From assembly GCA_032622095.1 (NCBI GenBank), contig CP136066.1, forward strand, positions 157,071,152-157,135,151: a stretch of 64,000 nt of DNA, written 5' to 3'. Positions 1-12,296 of this stretch are shown here, one piece after another (the stretch's first letter is position 1; the number at the start of each line of letters is the position of its first letter). The DNA is from Siphonodentalium dalli (taxonomy: Eukaryota > Mollusca > Scaphopoda > Gadilida > Siphonodentaliidae). Below the pieces are notes generated by a model that saw only the letters and a list, made by a program, of their open reading frames with translations, did not search any database and was not told where the DNA came from. A program made the translations under genes and the position numbers.

Positions 1-1107
1 GAAACAATCTTTATCAGTTTATGTTTCATGTTGACAGATAACCCATCTGTCACAAGTAGCCCATATTTATATATAGCTAAATCAAAAATTAAAATGACTG
101 GCTGGTATCAACTCTAGCTCATTGCGGTCAATGCACATGTACAGGGCGGAATACCAGTAAAGAGTGAAAACTGATATTTCAGAGAACTGTAGGTTAACAA
201 GATCAAATTTTTAATCATCTGTCTTAACAGGCCTTTAGATTTCCCCCAAAATCCAGTCAGAAAAATGGTGTGCCCAAAATATGGAATTGTTCCCAAATTA
301 GTAGATGAAGACATGCTTTCTTCGGGTAATTGAATATGAATGTCAAACAAAGCGTAGTTCAGACGATGATATCTATGGAATGGTATGGTCGATTTCTTTG
401 AGATTTTTGATGATGATAGTAGAATGCTACATTCCCACAATTGGCATAGCGCCTGAGTACTAACTTATCAGTTTCACACACCTGAACAAGTCCATAATAT
501 GTCTTTAAGTAGGAATTGAGCCCACCGAAGCAAACAAAATTTTATTTTGAATTAAAATTCAAAATTTTCTCACTGCCACAGTTGGATTGCATCAGTCACA
601 GTGTGCCCACATTAACAGAATCTAAAGGTCTGGTTTTAAGTGCATGGTGTCTTTGTTTTGAATTAGGCTATTCTCAAATGGATTGTGACAATCTGTGTAA
701 AAATATACACAGAGCCATATTCTGCCTATAGTAGTCATGTCGATTACTATTTTCACGGAAGGTGTAACTTTTGTATGCAGTCTTCCCCCAAACTCTGAGT
801 CAGGTTGTCCCTGGGTCGGGTTGACCCAGGTCAATTGTCGGGTTGTCCCTGGGCCGGGTGGTCCCATTCCCATCTGAAGCATCTGAGTCTCAGATGGCAA
901 CCACATGATTCAGTATTTCTATATTTCTCTTAACTAAAACCGAAAGACAGTTCTTGAAGAGATCGAAGAATGAGCTGATTGTCACTTTTCAGTGGAAAAT
1001 TAAAACGTACAAATAAATATGGATCGCACAGGAGCAACATTTGTCCAATAAAACAATTAGCATACAAGAACGATAGTTAAGACACTCAACAGCATTATTT
1101 ATATTAC
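1..1107. other. RGS22-like intron 3, no exon found
   Basis: About 330-440, read on the minus strand, matches plus-strand 14400-14530, so the open frame there is a dispersed repeat. At 790-870 there is a short inverted arrangement of cgggttgtccctggg / cccaggtcaa. Nothing else is recognisable. Confidence 0.5.
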
Positions 1108-1280
1108 CTAAGAAACAATGGTAGTCTTTCTACCCTGGCCCATTGCAGCATCTGGTCTCGTTCCGAGTCGGTCGCACCATACGTGGGAGACCAGGTCCCT
1201 GAATGACTGTAGGCTTCATCCTGGTCAACTTCTTCAAACGTTCCTGTAAGTCTGTTGTATGTAAGAGGTTGTGGGAATAC
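1108..1280 (-). CDS. RGS22: RGS22-like protein, exon 3
   Basis: A 173-nt exon with acceptor ttttaag|GT and donor TTAG|gtaata, following exon 2 in phase 0. It encodes 57 residues plus two bases with no stop. It begins VFPQPLTYNR, which continues the LALP end of exon 2 as the 'LPTF' segment does in RGS22. It ends WARVERLPLFLR, which resembles the 'KERLPAFL' helix in the same family. The acidic middle (FEEVDQDEAY) is less conserved. The next exon, starting with one base of a split codon, was not found between 1 and 1107, so the gene continues left of the window. RGS domains themselves are not in view. Confidence 0.72.
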
Positions 1281-1618
1281 CTTAAAAGATAAATATATGA
1301 AACCAAATGATGTACTCTGAGCCTCTAATAAAATACATGCAGTCCTTCTAAATGTTCATTATTGGGTGTTTATATCAATTAGATTTAAAAATTTTGTCCT
1401 GAACTGTCTGTTATCGAACTATGTGAATATTACTGCAATTTGCCCTTAAACCGAGTAATATCATTTTATGACATCACCAATCCGAGTAATAACATTTTAC
1501 AACTTAACAAATCCGAGTAATATGGTTTTACGACATGCCATAAATCTACTTCACTGCTAAATAATGTGCAGATATCATTTGAAAGAGTTGTCAGTTACTA
1601 AGAGGCAATCTAATTAAT

Positions 1619-2633
1619 AAACTAGAATGCACTCAGAGAGATGCCAACGTGCACAAAAATGTAATAAACAATAATTTAAAAAATAATTTCACTGTATTTT
1701 ACTTAATTTATTTAATTTAATTTAATGTTAGCAAAAAAAGACAATTACCATTTCTCATTTCATCACAGATAAAAGGCAAATTACTATATTAATCATTTAA
1801 GTAATTAAAACCAATTCCATGTTGCCGAAAGGATGAGACTTTAATATCGATTACATTTTTTTCAGCGGCATATTTTAAGTTGACCAAAGGAGCAATTATA
1901 AGAAATAATTTTAAGTTGACCAAAGGAGCAATTATAAGAAATAATTAATACCATTTGTGTAAATATTGATAGCAGCCAATATGCAACAATAAATATCAAT
2001 AATTAATCAATAACGATCATTTTATGTAATAATAAACTCTTCAAACGGTGTTTGTGTCAACAAATGCGTTTTGTTTTGTGTTACGTCATTCATCGTATTT
2101 GACCCGGAACTCGGCTGAAGGTTAGGCTATTCAGCCTATTTCGTCGAATTACGAAATCGCGTTTTGAATGTCTCTCTTTTCCCGCACGATAAAAAGAGGT
2201 CTTCGCATGAACCAAAAATGATCACACTTCCCAACTATAAGTAAAAATACCCAAATGAAGGAGTCTATGTAGGTCCCGAAGGAGTCTATAGACTCTTTGA
2301 TGTAGAGTTCTGATGGAGAACATGTAGGTCGATCTATTTTTGTCATAACTCTGACGTATTTTGACCTGGGAGAAAAAATCGAAATCGAGGCTCACTACGA
2401 GCATGCCAGTTTTAAATATAGAAACAGGGAATCCCGACAAATGGCGATATCGGCGACAAACAAATAATCAAAAACAACACATAAAATAATAGCAAAAACG
2501 CGGCACAGTAAAAATGTCAGAACGCCACGAGGTTTTACGTCGTTTTTGGTGACGTCATGGAGTGAAACGGAGTAGGGTGACACCAAAGTACGAATCTGTC
2601 TGATCGCCATACTGTTGCACGAGCGCACGTAAT
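1619..2633. repeat. 1-kb dispersed repeat, copy 1
   Basis: Nearly identical over its length to 17023-18041 in the same orientation. It begins aaactagaatgcactcag and ends gagcgcacgtaat. The two differ by few substitutions and small indels; copy 1 has a duplicated ~37-bp 'ttaagttgaccaaagg' segment at about 1875-1945 that copy 2 lacks. Short minus-strand open frames are shared (for example SMAIRQIRTLVSPYSV) but hit stops and match nothing I know. It probably represents a mobile or recently duplicated element. Confidence 0.75.
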
Positions 2634-2643
2634 AAGATATCAC

Positions 2644-2769
2644 TTGGTTGGTTTGATGTTATAGGTCTGATATCAACCCTCGGTAACCTCAAGTAGGCCT
2701 TCGACCTTCGGTCTAGGCTGATATGTGGTTACCTCAGGCTGATATTGGGCCTAATATCAAACCAACCAA
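2644..2769. repeat. Foldback element with ttggttggtttgat ends
   Basis: A perfect 14-bp terminal inverted repeat (TTGGTTGGTTTGAT / ATCAAACCAACCAA) closes a 126-bp unit whose arms also pair further in (ctgatatcaaccctcggtaacc against ggttacctcaggctgatatt). It lies 10 bp past the end of the 1-kb repeat. Confidence 0.6.
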
Positions 2770-3463
2770 TTAAAATTATATTTTATCATCAAATAAAATC
2801 AACATTTATAATAACTGTGTAATAAACATTCCAATTCGATGGTCCCCATATCACTCAGATTCCAACAACAAAAATATTTTAAATGCCGCTTCAGTTATCA
2901 GAATCGATTAATTGTCCAAAAATAATGCTATAAACCACATTCAACTCTAGTATAAAATTGCCCAAATCAAAATTTTGCCAGTTTGTCAAATATCTGACAC
3001 AAAAAAGCCACTTGATTTTTATCCATCTTCATCTGCCATTTGGTCCGAGACCGTCTTCTGATTGACTTTTTACTGGGCCACTAAAAAGTATTGGTGGTGA
3101 AAATTAATAGATTTCAATAATTTATAGCTGATCACTCTTGAGCTTTGATGGGTGGGTTCCTCGACTCGAATCAAATATTTTTTACCCCCAAAGCAAAAGA
3201 AATATAATTTGCGAGAGTTAATTCAGATAATACATCTTTAAAGAAAGAAAATAATCAACTTTTGGTCTAAAAACTACAAATTTCACACTAAATACTGGGT
3301 GGAATATCAGAACAAAATTCAACATAGATTTGGCCTGAAATTACGAACTAATGTGGTGTCAGGCATTAAGTTTGAAATTTTCAATAAATTTTGCCCCCCC
3401 CCCCCCCCCCACTCCTGAAATTCTGAATATGGCTTTAAAAAAAAGCATGGAATCCAGATCCAG

Positions 3464-3725
3464 TTGAACCCTTCCATGACTGGAGCTTCCTGAAATTTTG
3501 TGACAACCTGTTCCAATGTATTCTCTTATATGTGCAAGTCTCCCATAGAGAGCCTCACATACATAAGAGAAAATACATTGGTCTGACAATATTTACTTTG
3601 ACCTTGTAAGCCATGCATTCTCTTATATGTGACGCTACCTATGGTAGACTCACATTTATAAGAGAATGCACTGCCATAGGATCTTTAATGCTGCACCAGC
3701 ACAGCTCCCGCCATGAAAGGGTTAA
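3464..3725. mobile_element. TTAA-bounded hairpin MITE (CCCTTTCATG family)
   Basis: Inverted ends ttgaacccttccatga...ggag and ctcccgccatgaaagggttaa. Inside are two hairpins of the form attctcttatat-gcgag...ctcgcatataagagaat, separated by a 'gaccttgtaagcc' spacer. TTAA/TTGA at both ends is consistent with a piggyBac-type non-autonomous element. There is no coding capacity. Confidence 0.65.
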
Positions 3726-4179
3726 GGATAATAGTCATAATATGAGACTATTTTGAAGAAGGAAAAACATGACATTGTGAGCAGCAAATTAAAAAATGTG
3801 AATTTCAATGTGACACCCCCCCCCCCCCACCGCAATATTAGGGGACCCTCTAGTCTCCTGGTTTCACCCCAACTTTGATGGCAGGCCTGCCACTCCTTTT
3901 TTCCTAGTTAGGATTTCAGGTGTTTTAGAGCCAGATTCTGACTGCATAACTTCATTGATCCCCTCTTGAACCAGATCAAACTCCCACGTTCGCAAAATTC
4001 CATTTCTATATCTTCATAAACCATGGTTCTATATTCCCGGTATGAGAACATTCAGATATTTTAACCTGAAACATTGCATAAATCCTAACATCTAGTGGTC
4101 TAACTCCATACAAATGCACACGGCTACGGGCAAGAGACCACGACACACCGAGCTGACCATCGTTGTTCGGTCGGTGTGA

Positions 4180-4960
4180 GAAAATTTTGAAATTTGAACA
4201 AGAAAATCACAAATCCTAGCATCCAGACTGGCCTCAACTAAAGCTTTCCTATAGTGTTGGAAATTTCAAACCTCATACTCCGCCTCAGGTTGGAAAATTC
4301 TCCAACTGATGACCACAAGTTTGATCAAATGTAGTAAAATATTGTTAAAATTATTAGCATTTTTGTATTGGCCACAGGGGAGAGACAATGACACACCGGT
4401 CCGACCATGGTTCAGCCCGGTGTGGGAAATTTTTTTAATCTGAACAAGAAAATCGCAAAATCCTAGCATCTAGACTAGCGTCAAGCATTCTTAGAGTTGG
4501 AAATTTCAAACCTGACACACCACTTAGGTTGGAAAATTTACAACTGATGACAATTCCAATGCCAATGTTGACCAAATGTATGAGAATATTGTTTTCTTAA
4601 ATTAACTAGCATTTTTTGACTGGCCACGGGGGAGGGATCAGGACACAAGATTTCCAAGTGTTGGAAATTTCCAACCTGTCACCCTCCTGAGGTTGGAAAT
4701 TTCCAACTGATGACCATTTCAGTCCAAAATTTTGACAAAAAATAGGAAAATATGCAAATATTGGTCCAAAAACAATTAATTCTCCCTCCCCCCCCCCAAT
4801 AAATTGTTTGAAAATCAAACTACAAGAACATTTCAGGTGTGAAATTTCCAACTAATGTTTTGGCAGGTATGACATTTCCAACTGTTGAAAATTTTGACCA
4901 AAGTTGGGGGGGGGTGAGACCCCCCCCCCCCCCCCTGTCGCCAAGTCTCTGTGTATGATG
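4180..4960. repeat. Tandem 'gttggaaatttccaac' units with poly-C/poly-G tracts
   Basis: About three diverged units of roughly 300 bp share tcctagcatctagact, gttggaaatttc and 'ccaactgatgaccat'. The last unit ends in a G run immediately followed by gtgaga and a C run (about 4905-4935), which can fold on itself. Related single units occur at 11560-12100, 12790-13060, 29290-29480 and 61040-61400. Confidence 0.6.
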
Positions 4961-5566
4961 GCATGGTGGTCGAATATGCCCAAGAAGCTATTCTGCCCAC
5001 TCATTCATACATATAACTAGCACAAAATATTATTTTGCGCCATCAAAACCTGCGTCCAAGATGTTTTGCTTGAACCCGAATACCAGTTAATTCGGGGGTA
5101 TGAATCCCGCGTACGGCTTCAAAACACCCTGAATCCCGCGTACTGAAAAGGGGGGGGGGGGGTGATACCCTCATGTAGTGTCAAATTCAAGTTACCAAAT
5201 GTTACAAATCCGCCAAACACCACCTGTCCCTGGATGTGCCGTATGTACGTGTACATAATTCCGTACTTGGGTGTCGTGTGCACGCTGTACTAACCCCTTG
5301 AACCCACGTCTAATATTATTTGTCATCATGTGATCTCATGTCATTACGTTGAATCATCCATCTATGGTTGAATCTACTGTTGACGCTCGTATTCAGGATA
5401 ACGGTGTTTTCCCGCCAAATTCAGTAAAGCGGGAGTAACTAATGGAAACGACAGAGAAAGTATTTCGTACTATCGTTAAGTCATACCCTCGCAATAATTT
5501 CGGTTGCACCAAAAACGTGTATATTAATTATTATTAGCTAATGAAGAGTAACTGGTTCATACTCAC

Positions 5567-5655
5567 AGGAAGAGCAAGGAAAGCGTTGAAGTAATCGAGA
5601 AATAGGTCGTCGTAAGCAAGAAGATCTTCCAAGTTGTCACCAGTCACTTCCAATG
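5567..5655 (-). CDS. RGS22: RGS22-like protein, exon 2
   Basis: An 89-nt exon with acceptor ttaag|CA and donor CCT|gtgagt. It encodes 29 residues including the acidic-aromatic segment LLAYDDLFLDYFNAFLALP. This closely resembles the N-terminal 'LATDD..VDYFN.FLSLPTF' segment of RGS22 as I remember it, a conserved motif before the tandem RGS domains. It starts with two bases of a split codon (fits exon 1, phase 1) and ends on a full codon (fits exon 3). Splice sites are consensus and there is no in-frame stop. The best-supported exon of this gene. A protein search should decide between RGS22 and a paralogue. Confidence 0.75.
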
Positions 5656-5798
5656 CTTAAAAAAGAAACAGCATATTCAATAGATGTGGAATTTTCATTG
5701 TCCGACCCCATCCCTGCCGACATGCAATAACATTTTCGAGAGATAAAATTATCCCTGGAGCACTACTTACACATTTTGAATACAAATATTTAAATTTT

Positions 5799-6076
5799 AG
5801 AGACCCACTTAATATTCGAATACCCATATCACACTATATACAACATGTTTATGTTATATACCATTTCAAAGAGGAAGCTCCAAAAACATTGTATTATCAA
5901 CTTTATGAACTTGCCCGGTCGAATAAAGTGTGAACAATTAAGTTGTTTTGTCAAGGTACCCGCCGCGATGTGTTCTGTGCTTTATTTTTATCTGGACTGT
6001 ACTGTACTGCCAGTCTATTATTCTTGATGGAAGGGGAATAACAATAAATCCTTGTTTTGAAATTTGTTGAACTTTG
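5799..6076. repeat. Truncated copy of the TTAAAGGCCCA family
   Basis: Matches the complete copy at 32700-33120 (cccacttaat, atttcaaagaggaagctccaaaacattg, gtgttctg, tctggact) but lacks intact ends. It lies in RGS22-like intron 1. Confidence 0.55.
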
Positions 6077-6135
6077 GATAAATAAAGGGGAAGTCTTCGG
6101 GTGAATCTGAAAATCTCTATCACTTGGTGGACACA

Positions 6136-6600
6136 TTAAAGGTACACAATCCGATGCGATGGTCCCCGGATCATCAGATTCCAACAACATTTCTTCAAAT
6201 TAAATACCAAAACAATAATGCTAACCACTGTCAACTCTTGTATATAATTTTCCAAAATGTGTTATATAGCATGTTGTTCAACGCAATTTTGTATCGAGAA
6301 TATGTCGCTCAGCTCGTCGAATATTTGCCAGGCCGCCAAATATTCCAGGTGATGAAAAATAACAGATTTCAAAAATCAATATCTGATAACTCTGAGCATT
6401 AATGGGTGGGCCGGTCCTTCGATTTTCAAATCAAAATATTTTTTCCCCCGGAAGACAGAGAAATATGTATTTAGAGTTGTGTTTCGGATTATGCATCTTA
6501 TGTGGGACTTTAATTTAACAGTTCTGAAAATTATTATTTCTGTTAAATTTTTAGGGGAAAATATCAAAATATATTGCTTTCACCCATCCGTCTGAAACTG
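6136..6600. mobile_element. TTAAAGGTACNCAATCCGAT element, partial
   Basis: Starts ttaaaggtacacaatccgat and contains the family's 'gatggtccc', 'tgggtgggcc...tcgattttcaaatcaaaatatt' and 'cggattatgcatct' blocks. The right end is not clear. The complete copy is at 59227-59713. Confidence 0.5.
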
Positions 6601-6835
6601 CATTGAAAGTCATCTAGCTATACAGACACAACATACTTATATTTATCATAATTATGTGGGTCACAATAAATGTTTAAAAAAAAAAATGATGCATAATTTG
6701 GGGTGTCAAAGTACTGTCATGTATGATATTCTCTTTCAGCTAAAAATGAACCTGCGGCCTGCATGTTGTCTCCGACAAGTGTATTTGAAGGTAAGATTCG
6801 TTTAACTTTGATTAGAGCCTCGAATCGTAGAATTA

Positions 6836-7110
6836 TATTGACCCTTTCTTTACTAAATGGATTATCTCATGTTTTAAAAGTATATTTTATATATGGTTTA
6901 TATATTATTCGTCTGGATGGGTGTTCAGAAAATATAAACAGACTACAGATAACGAATAGATAATAGAAGTTTAGAAGGATTCCTATTCTTGCTAGGAAAT
7001 GTTGACAGGTGGGTTCCTCGGCTCGATTCAAATATTTATTACCCCTGAATCCAAATAAATAGTAACCGAGGCAGTGACTGAGGGGCGTTTAATCGGATTA
7101 TGCATCTTTA
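6836..7110. repeat. Fragments of two TTAA-type families in intron 1
   Basis: 6836-6960 resembles the left end and middle of the CCCTTTCTATACTAAAT family (accctttctttactaaatggatt, gtctggatgggtgttcag). 6990-7110 matches the gggttcctcgactcgaatcaaatatt family and directly abuts the 3' extension of exon 1. Confidence 0.45.
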
Positions 7111-7158
7111 AAGCTAGATGACGTGAGTATCTCTTTCCAGCAGTATTTGCATGCATAC

Positions 7159-7312
7159 CATATTTGGACATGGTTTCCACTGAATGAGGTCGGGATTGCG
7201 GCATCCGAGAGATTCCATAGGCCGTGAGCTTTCTTTTGACCTTTTCTGGCCGCGGAGTCGGGGTGGGATCATTTTCGTAATGCACGTTGTGCGACTGGCC
7301 AACAGCGGCCAT
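7159..7312 (-). CDS. RGS22: RGS22-like protein, exon 1 (start codon)
   Basis: Probable first coding exon of a regulator of G-protein signalling 22-like gene. The ATG (7312-7310) sits in a good context (aacaaATGGCC). The frame is open for 51 codons, polar and basic, with a PTPTPRPEKVKRK stretch and no domain I recognise. The donor TATG|gtatgc leaves phase 1, which fits the two-base start of the exon at 5655 and makes an Ala codon at the junction. The open frame continues 3' into a repeat, so the donor, not the stop, defines the exon end. Start and donor are inferred by phase and context; exon 2 is the anchor for the family call. RGS22 is a large RGS protein expressed mainly in testis or ciliated cells in vertebrates (family knowledge). 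Confidence 0.6.
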
Positions 7313-8279
7313 TTGTTTTCTCGTTTACAGTTTCTGTCTGTGTATATGTGTTGACAAATTGCGCTTGTGTAAAATTTACTTGATAATTTCCATGATCTCT
7401 GATAACACCGATATATTTAAATTGCACTAAACCGCTTTTAATGTGTTAACACTGAATATCACAGAGTTGAAAAAACCAACATATTTCCAAACTCCACAAA
7501 ACAAATTCAAGAGGTCGTAGCCAGTATTAGCGAACTCAACGGTGCACATTCACTCAGAAGTAACAAGAAACATAGCACTATATGTGTAATTCAATGTTCC
7601 ATTTAGAATTCCTGCCGGGCTGATAACGCATCATGAGAACATATTCCGTTTCATATATTCCATTTTAACAAAACTAATAAATCGGCTTATATATTCTTCG
7701 ATTATCAGAAAAAAACAGACAGGAATTGGGCCAATGTTTTGAAATCCATGGTAAATATATACAGCCTAAGCCACCTAATTGCTCTTATGAAACTCTCAAC
7801 GGGATTTAAATTATGTTTACTCTCGAACAATTATTCTATTCAAATTCCTCTATACATGCCGATATATTGTCGTATCAATGACGTTATTAAAGTTCATTCT
7901 AGCAAAATTAATAGCAACTTCATGGGCGGTACATGCAGTCGTCATCTATATAGGTTAGATAATTATACATGTATACAAAAGGAAATGGCACGATATTCAC
8001 CATGCAGGGATGCCAAACGGCACTTCTTGCTCTATACATAGTTAGATGCCGACTATCGCAGACATCTATATATAAGCACTCGAATTTCATGTATTGATAG
8101 TTATAGTGTTAGCATACGTCTATTGTTTTCTTTTCCTTGTTGGCATTTTTGTTACAGATAAAAATTAAATTATATATACGTAATATATTCACTTATAGTA
8201 TTGATCATTTCGATAGAAGTAACTTTGAAACGAATATACTAGACTGAACAATGCACATAACAGGAAAGTGCACGCAAAA

Positions 8280-8560
8280 AATAACTGGAATAAGTTTATA
8301 AACCAAATTGGGTTTTGACAATTTTATCACAAATATGGAACCCAATTGGTTTTGATTAAAACCAAATCATCAAAACCAATTTTGGTTATGAGCATTTTGT
8401 CACAGATATGGAACCCAATTGGTTTTGATCAGAACCATTTTTTTTATTTTGACGATATGGTTTTGATCATAAAACCACATTTTGTTGGTTTGATCAGAAT
8501 CAAAATGGGTTCCATATATATGCCAAGGTTCAAACCCAGTTTTGGTTTTGTGTGAAATCA
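8280..8560. repeat. Imperfect tandem of 'aacccaattggtttt' palindromic units
   Basis: About five repeats of a self-complementary core (aaccaattggtt, ggaacccaattggttttgat) are spaced 60-80 bp apart with 'tcacaaatatggaaccc' between them. Confidence 0.5.
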
Positions 8561-9167
8561 AATGTTTTAAGATATTATTGTGTGTCTTTCACCTCCCCCT
8601 CTCTCTCTCTAATCTCGATCCATCTCTCACTCAATCTCTCCATCCACCCCTCTCGACATATCTTTTATAGTTCACTCTCTTCTCCATCTTATCTCACCCT
8701 GTTAGATCATTCTGCTCCCCTCTGCCCCCCGCTCTCTGTTAGTGGTAAAAAAATCGGGTAAATATATATGACCAATGTTTTGGGTTATTCACAAGAACTT
8801 ATGGTAATTTTGACTAACCTGTAACTACCTCTCTGCTAGCCACTGTGACTAACTATGGGGTTAGTCAACATGACTATGTATACAGTTTTTCATTATTGTT
8901 GGTCGGAATGAGGACTTGTCGCTTGGTTACACCCATTCATTTTATTATCACCCTGTTTGTACATGTATTCTTTTCCATAATACATTGGTGATATCCGGGT
9001 GATGGCCCCAGTTCTCCACACCAGGAGCATTCGAGAATCTTAGAAATCAGTTGTGAATATGTGGCGTACGGACAGCAAACGGCAACGGTTGCCTTTCTAC
9101 ACAGATATGGATTGAATCACACTTTTCTCCCTATAAAGCATAGAAATCCTATACTTTCGTTCTTTTG

Positions 9168-9288
9168 TGTAGATTTATATACTGGCACCTTGATGATCAT
9201 GTAGATATATACTGGTACCTCGATGATAATGTAGACATATACTGGTACATTGATGATCATGTAGATATATACTGGTACCTTGATGATC
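9168..9288. repeat. 30-bp tandem repeat, four copies
   Basis: Consensus tgtagatatatactggta followed by ccttgatgatca, four units with a few substitutions each. Confidence 0.85.
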
Positions 9289-9881
9289 GAAAAAAGGGTT
9301 CCCCAGCATTTGACTGAACTTCGTCACGTATGACAATGTCAGAATGTTAGTTTGTCCAGTGGTAAGAACATATATCTCCGAATTTCCTTGTTTTCAACAT
9401 CGATGGTGCCAATGTATACAGAGTTTATATGCATTGTCTAATGTTAAAGCCATATCGCATTGAACTCAAATAATTGTAATTTGCCACAATGGCTTCCAAT
9501 TATCAGCAATGGAACACGATTCTGTAGTATTTATGAAATATCCAGAAGCATGAGAAGTCGATGACACACTCACCATTAACAATTATAACCATATAACAAC
9601 GATGTCGTCAATGCTTTGTACTATTACCATGTTCGTGTTGGTTATCAGTTATGGCTGTATCGATTTAAGCCATAAAGCAACACGAATCTTGAACACTATA
9701 ATGGAACTATTGATGGAAATCTCAATGATCGATAAATTAAAAGATTACTTTCACGTTACTTTAATACCAGAATCGGGTAGCTCGTCACATTATGACATTG
9801 GGGTGACCAGAGACCGGAGACACCTATAGAAATCTGGACGGAAGCAGTGACAAAAGACGTGTTATATTGATGTATATCTGT

Positions 9882-9978
9882 ACACAGGTCCCTGGCACAA
9901 TAAACCCCACCACCCAAAGACATAGTCTTATATATATGTCTGTGGGTGGCCGGTGTCTATTGTGCCAGGGACCTGTGT
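9882..9978. repeat. 97-bp hairpin with ACACAGGTCCCTGG ends
   Basis: Perfect 21-bp inverted ends starting acacaggtccctggcacaa, followed by further pairing of ccaccca-aagacata with tatgtct-gtgggtgg around a tatata loop. It could be a tiny MITE or a hairpin RNA source; the sequence alone does not decide. Confidence 0.6.
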
Positions 9979-11024
9979 ATCTAAGTTCAGTGTTGCAGTT
10001 TGTAGCTTACTTATAATAAGATTCAAAACACAGGAACTGTCTGAGCATTTATTAAAGACCATCATGCACAATATAATTATCGACCGCGGGGAACACTACA
10101 ACACTTAATGCACAGAAAATTTGATTGAAAGGGTCAAAGTCAATATAATGGCCGCGAGCTCAAGTTTAGGCCCAAATTCGTCATGTTTTCATTCCACTAG
10201 GGATTTGGGTTATAACCAAGTCGGATGTGGTTATAGCAACAGTAATGTTGTACTTTATCATGTTCGATGTGATTTCTAAAACAAAATACTACATATAGCT
10301 ATAAACTATGTATGTTTAAAAAACAAGGCTGGTGTTCATACCAAGCGAATAATTATATAACAAAATGCATGCACGACCATCCGCTCACTGAGTTATCACG
10401 AACTGACTTGTATATCAACTAAGTGTCTCGGAAAATACCATTAGAACAGCTGTGGAATGGCGTTTTCACGCAATGTATTATGAAAAAAACCCGATATTCC
10501 ACAGGGACAACATACTATAAAGTTGAGTTGGTCATTATCCCATTGTTTTTCGGTAAAAGGTTATCCAGGTTCCTAAAACTGTCAAAAATATAGACACCCA
10601 GTTTTGCTGAAACTGCATGGTAAAAGACACATATAAATATTTGGTCAAGTCTCGTTTATAGAACATTAGACACGGCGCCTCTCCCCTCCACGACGTTTAC
10701 TCGCACACTAGGGAATGACGGTAAATTTCGATAAACACATGCAGTCAATTTCAGTTAATAGCATATCGCTTAAATGAAGATTTCTGGTATTTGCATAAAG
10801 TTAGCCAGCACAAAAAAGTTCCTTCTAAAAAGTCTATTTTTAGGCATATATTAGCTAGGTCACATGTTATTCCGGTTTATTGCATCATAGAATCGTCGAA
10901 AACGAGAAAACAATCGGGTATAATTGGCAATTAGAAGATAAAATTCATAATCGATGTGACTAATTTTGGGAATTACATCACCAACTTCAACTGGGGAACT
11001 TCAATCTGATCCTAGGTCTCCCAT

Positions 11025-11135
11025 AGCAGTTGAGATTCCCAGAGGTTGAATTTGGTAACGCTAGCCCACCGTATGGGGACCTCATTCTGCAAATATCAGA
11101 CACACTATTTCCATCTAGGATTGTAGACTCTTGAA
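11025..11135. repeat. Partial copy of the tgcaaatagtgtgtctg family
   Basis: cccagaggttgaatttgg, gctagcccaccgt, ggggacctcattctgcaaat and cagacacactattt match the right half of the complete copies at 57341-57795 and 61873-62295. The 'caccaacttcaactgggg' block before it (10978 on) belongs to the same family. Confidence 0.6.
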
Positions 11136-11559
11136 TTAACCAGACCGAACTTTCCATGACCGGGATATAGCTGGAAATTCCATGTTGGACACCCCTGAAA
11201 TGTCGACATTGTAGCTACGTCCTTGATTGAAATATGTAGACATATTCATCTGTAAACTTCTTTGGGGTCATAGAGCCTACTTGACACACTATTTACTACG
11301 TCCTTTCTTAGCCTGGGTGTCGAGTATCTGATCAAACGAGAACATGTATTGACGCCGATTCCGCGTTGTCGGGTACATGAGTGGGTTGTGTATAAACACT
11401 CATGGTGCCAGCATACCCGAGGTATGATAAGATCGATTGCCGGGTATTTTAATATCGTTACGATCAATCCGTTCCGTAAATATGGCTGTCATGTCAATAA
11501 ATTCCGCACAGTGAACAGTCTGGAACGCTGACAATGCGCTGCAAGATCCCCAATGACAC

Positions 11560-12100
11560 TGATCCTGTGTTATCGAAGGGACCAACGTACGTGCTACATT
11601 ACTTTCCGTGGGGAGGGGTTGTCCACCTGGAATTTTCCAACTGCATCCCACCCCCATTGAACCAGACAAAACTCCTAAATTTACAAAATTCCATATGCAC
11701 ACCACACATCCCCCAAGGTTCCACCCTGCATGATAATCCCTAATATTGGAAAATTGGACAATCTCCAAATGTTGGTCATTTCAGACTAAAATGTTGAATA
11801 AGAGTAGAGAAGTGTGCTACTGTTGGTCTAACATCAACAAATTAAATTAAACAATAATAAAAATATTATCCTTTACCGATATTTGTTGTAAAATGTCCAA
11901 CTGGTGTTGTGTCAGGCATGGAATATCCAAGTTTCGACCACCCCTGTCCCTGTGTTTCGACCAAACGCTGCCTGTATGGTCTGAATGTTTTTCTGCAACA
12001 AGAGTATAAACTTCGTCTGGGAACATATTCGAATCTTCGTTCTGGATCTTGGTGCATTGGGGTGTAAAATATTGCCAACACCAAATTGCCAACTATATTA
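11560..12100. repeat. 'Two-arm ttggaaatttccaac' family copy
   Basis: Shares gtccacctggaattttccaactgca, accccattgaacc and 'ttggtcatttcagactaaaat' with 12790-13060. The open frames here are incidental. Confidence 0.45.
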
Positions 12101-12296
12101 TGACTTCCATTTGTCCTTCACCCTCGCGGGGGCGCAACAGATTGGTTGTTGGAATTTTGTAAACAATCATATATAGGCATAGTCTATTTTTTAAATTGGA
12201 AACCATTTCAGTGTCTAAATTTCACTTGAAAGAAGGAAAAATTATGACTTTTACATGGTTCGAAAACCATATACAATAAACCAAATGTTGATAATT

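Larger units (their letters stand above)
1281..5566 (-). other. Intron 2 of RGS22-like gene
   Basis: Holds repeats only. These are the 1-kb repeat (1619-2633), a 126-bp foldback (2644-2769), a 'ggtacacaatccgat' family relative (about 2830-3260), a TTAA hairpin element (3464-3725) and tandem poly-C/poly-G-bearing units (4180-4960). No additional exon is visible on either strand. Confidence 0.6.
7313..11020. other. Upstream/intergenic region of the RGS22-like gene
   Basis: No exon or convincing promoter motif is seen. The 5' flank of the ATG is AT-rich without a clear TATA box at the usual distance. It contains the features at 8280-8560, 9168-9288 and 9882-9978. Short open frames (for example 7739-8041, 9602-9829) have no recognisable similarity and no splice context. 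Confidence 0.4.

Noticed and set aside
114-440. Minus-strand frame of 108 residues, candidate further RGS22 exon
   Set aside because: The same sequence occurs on the plus strand at 14400-14530, so it is a dispersed repeat; no acceptor/donor fits the required phase.
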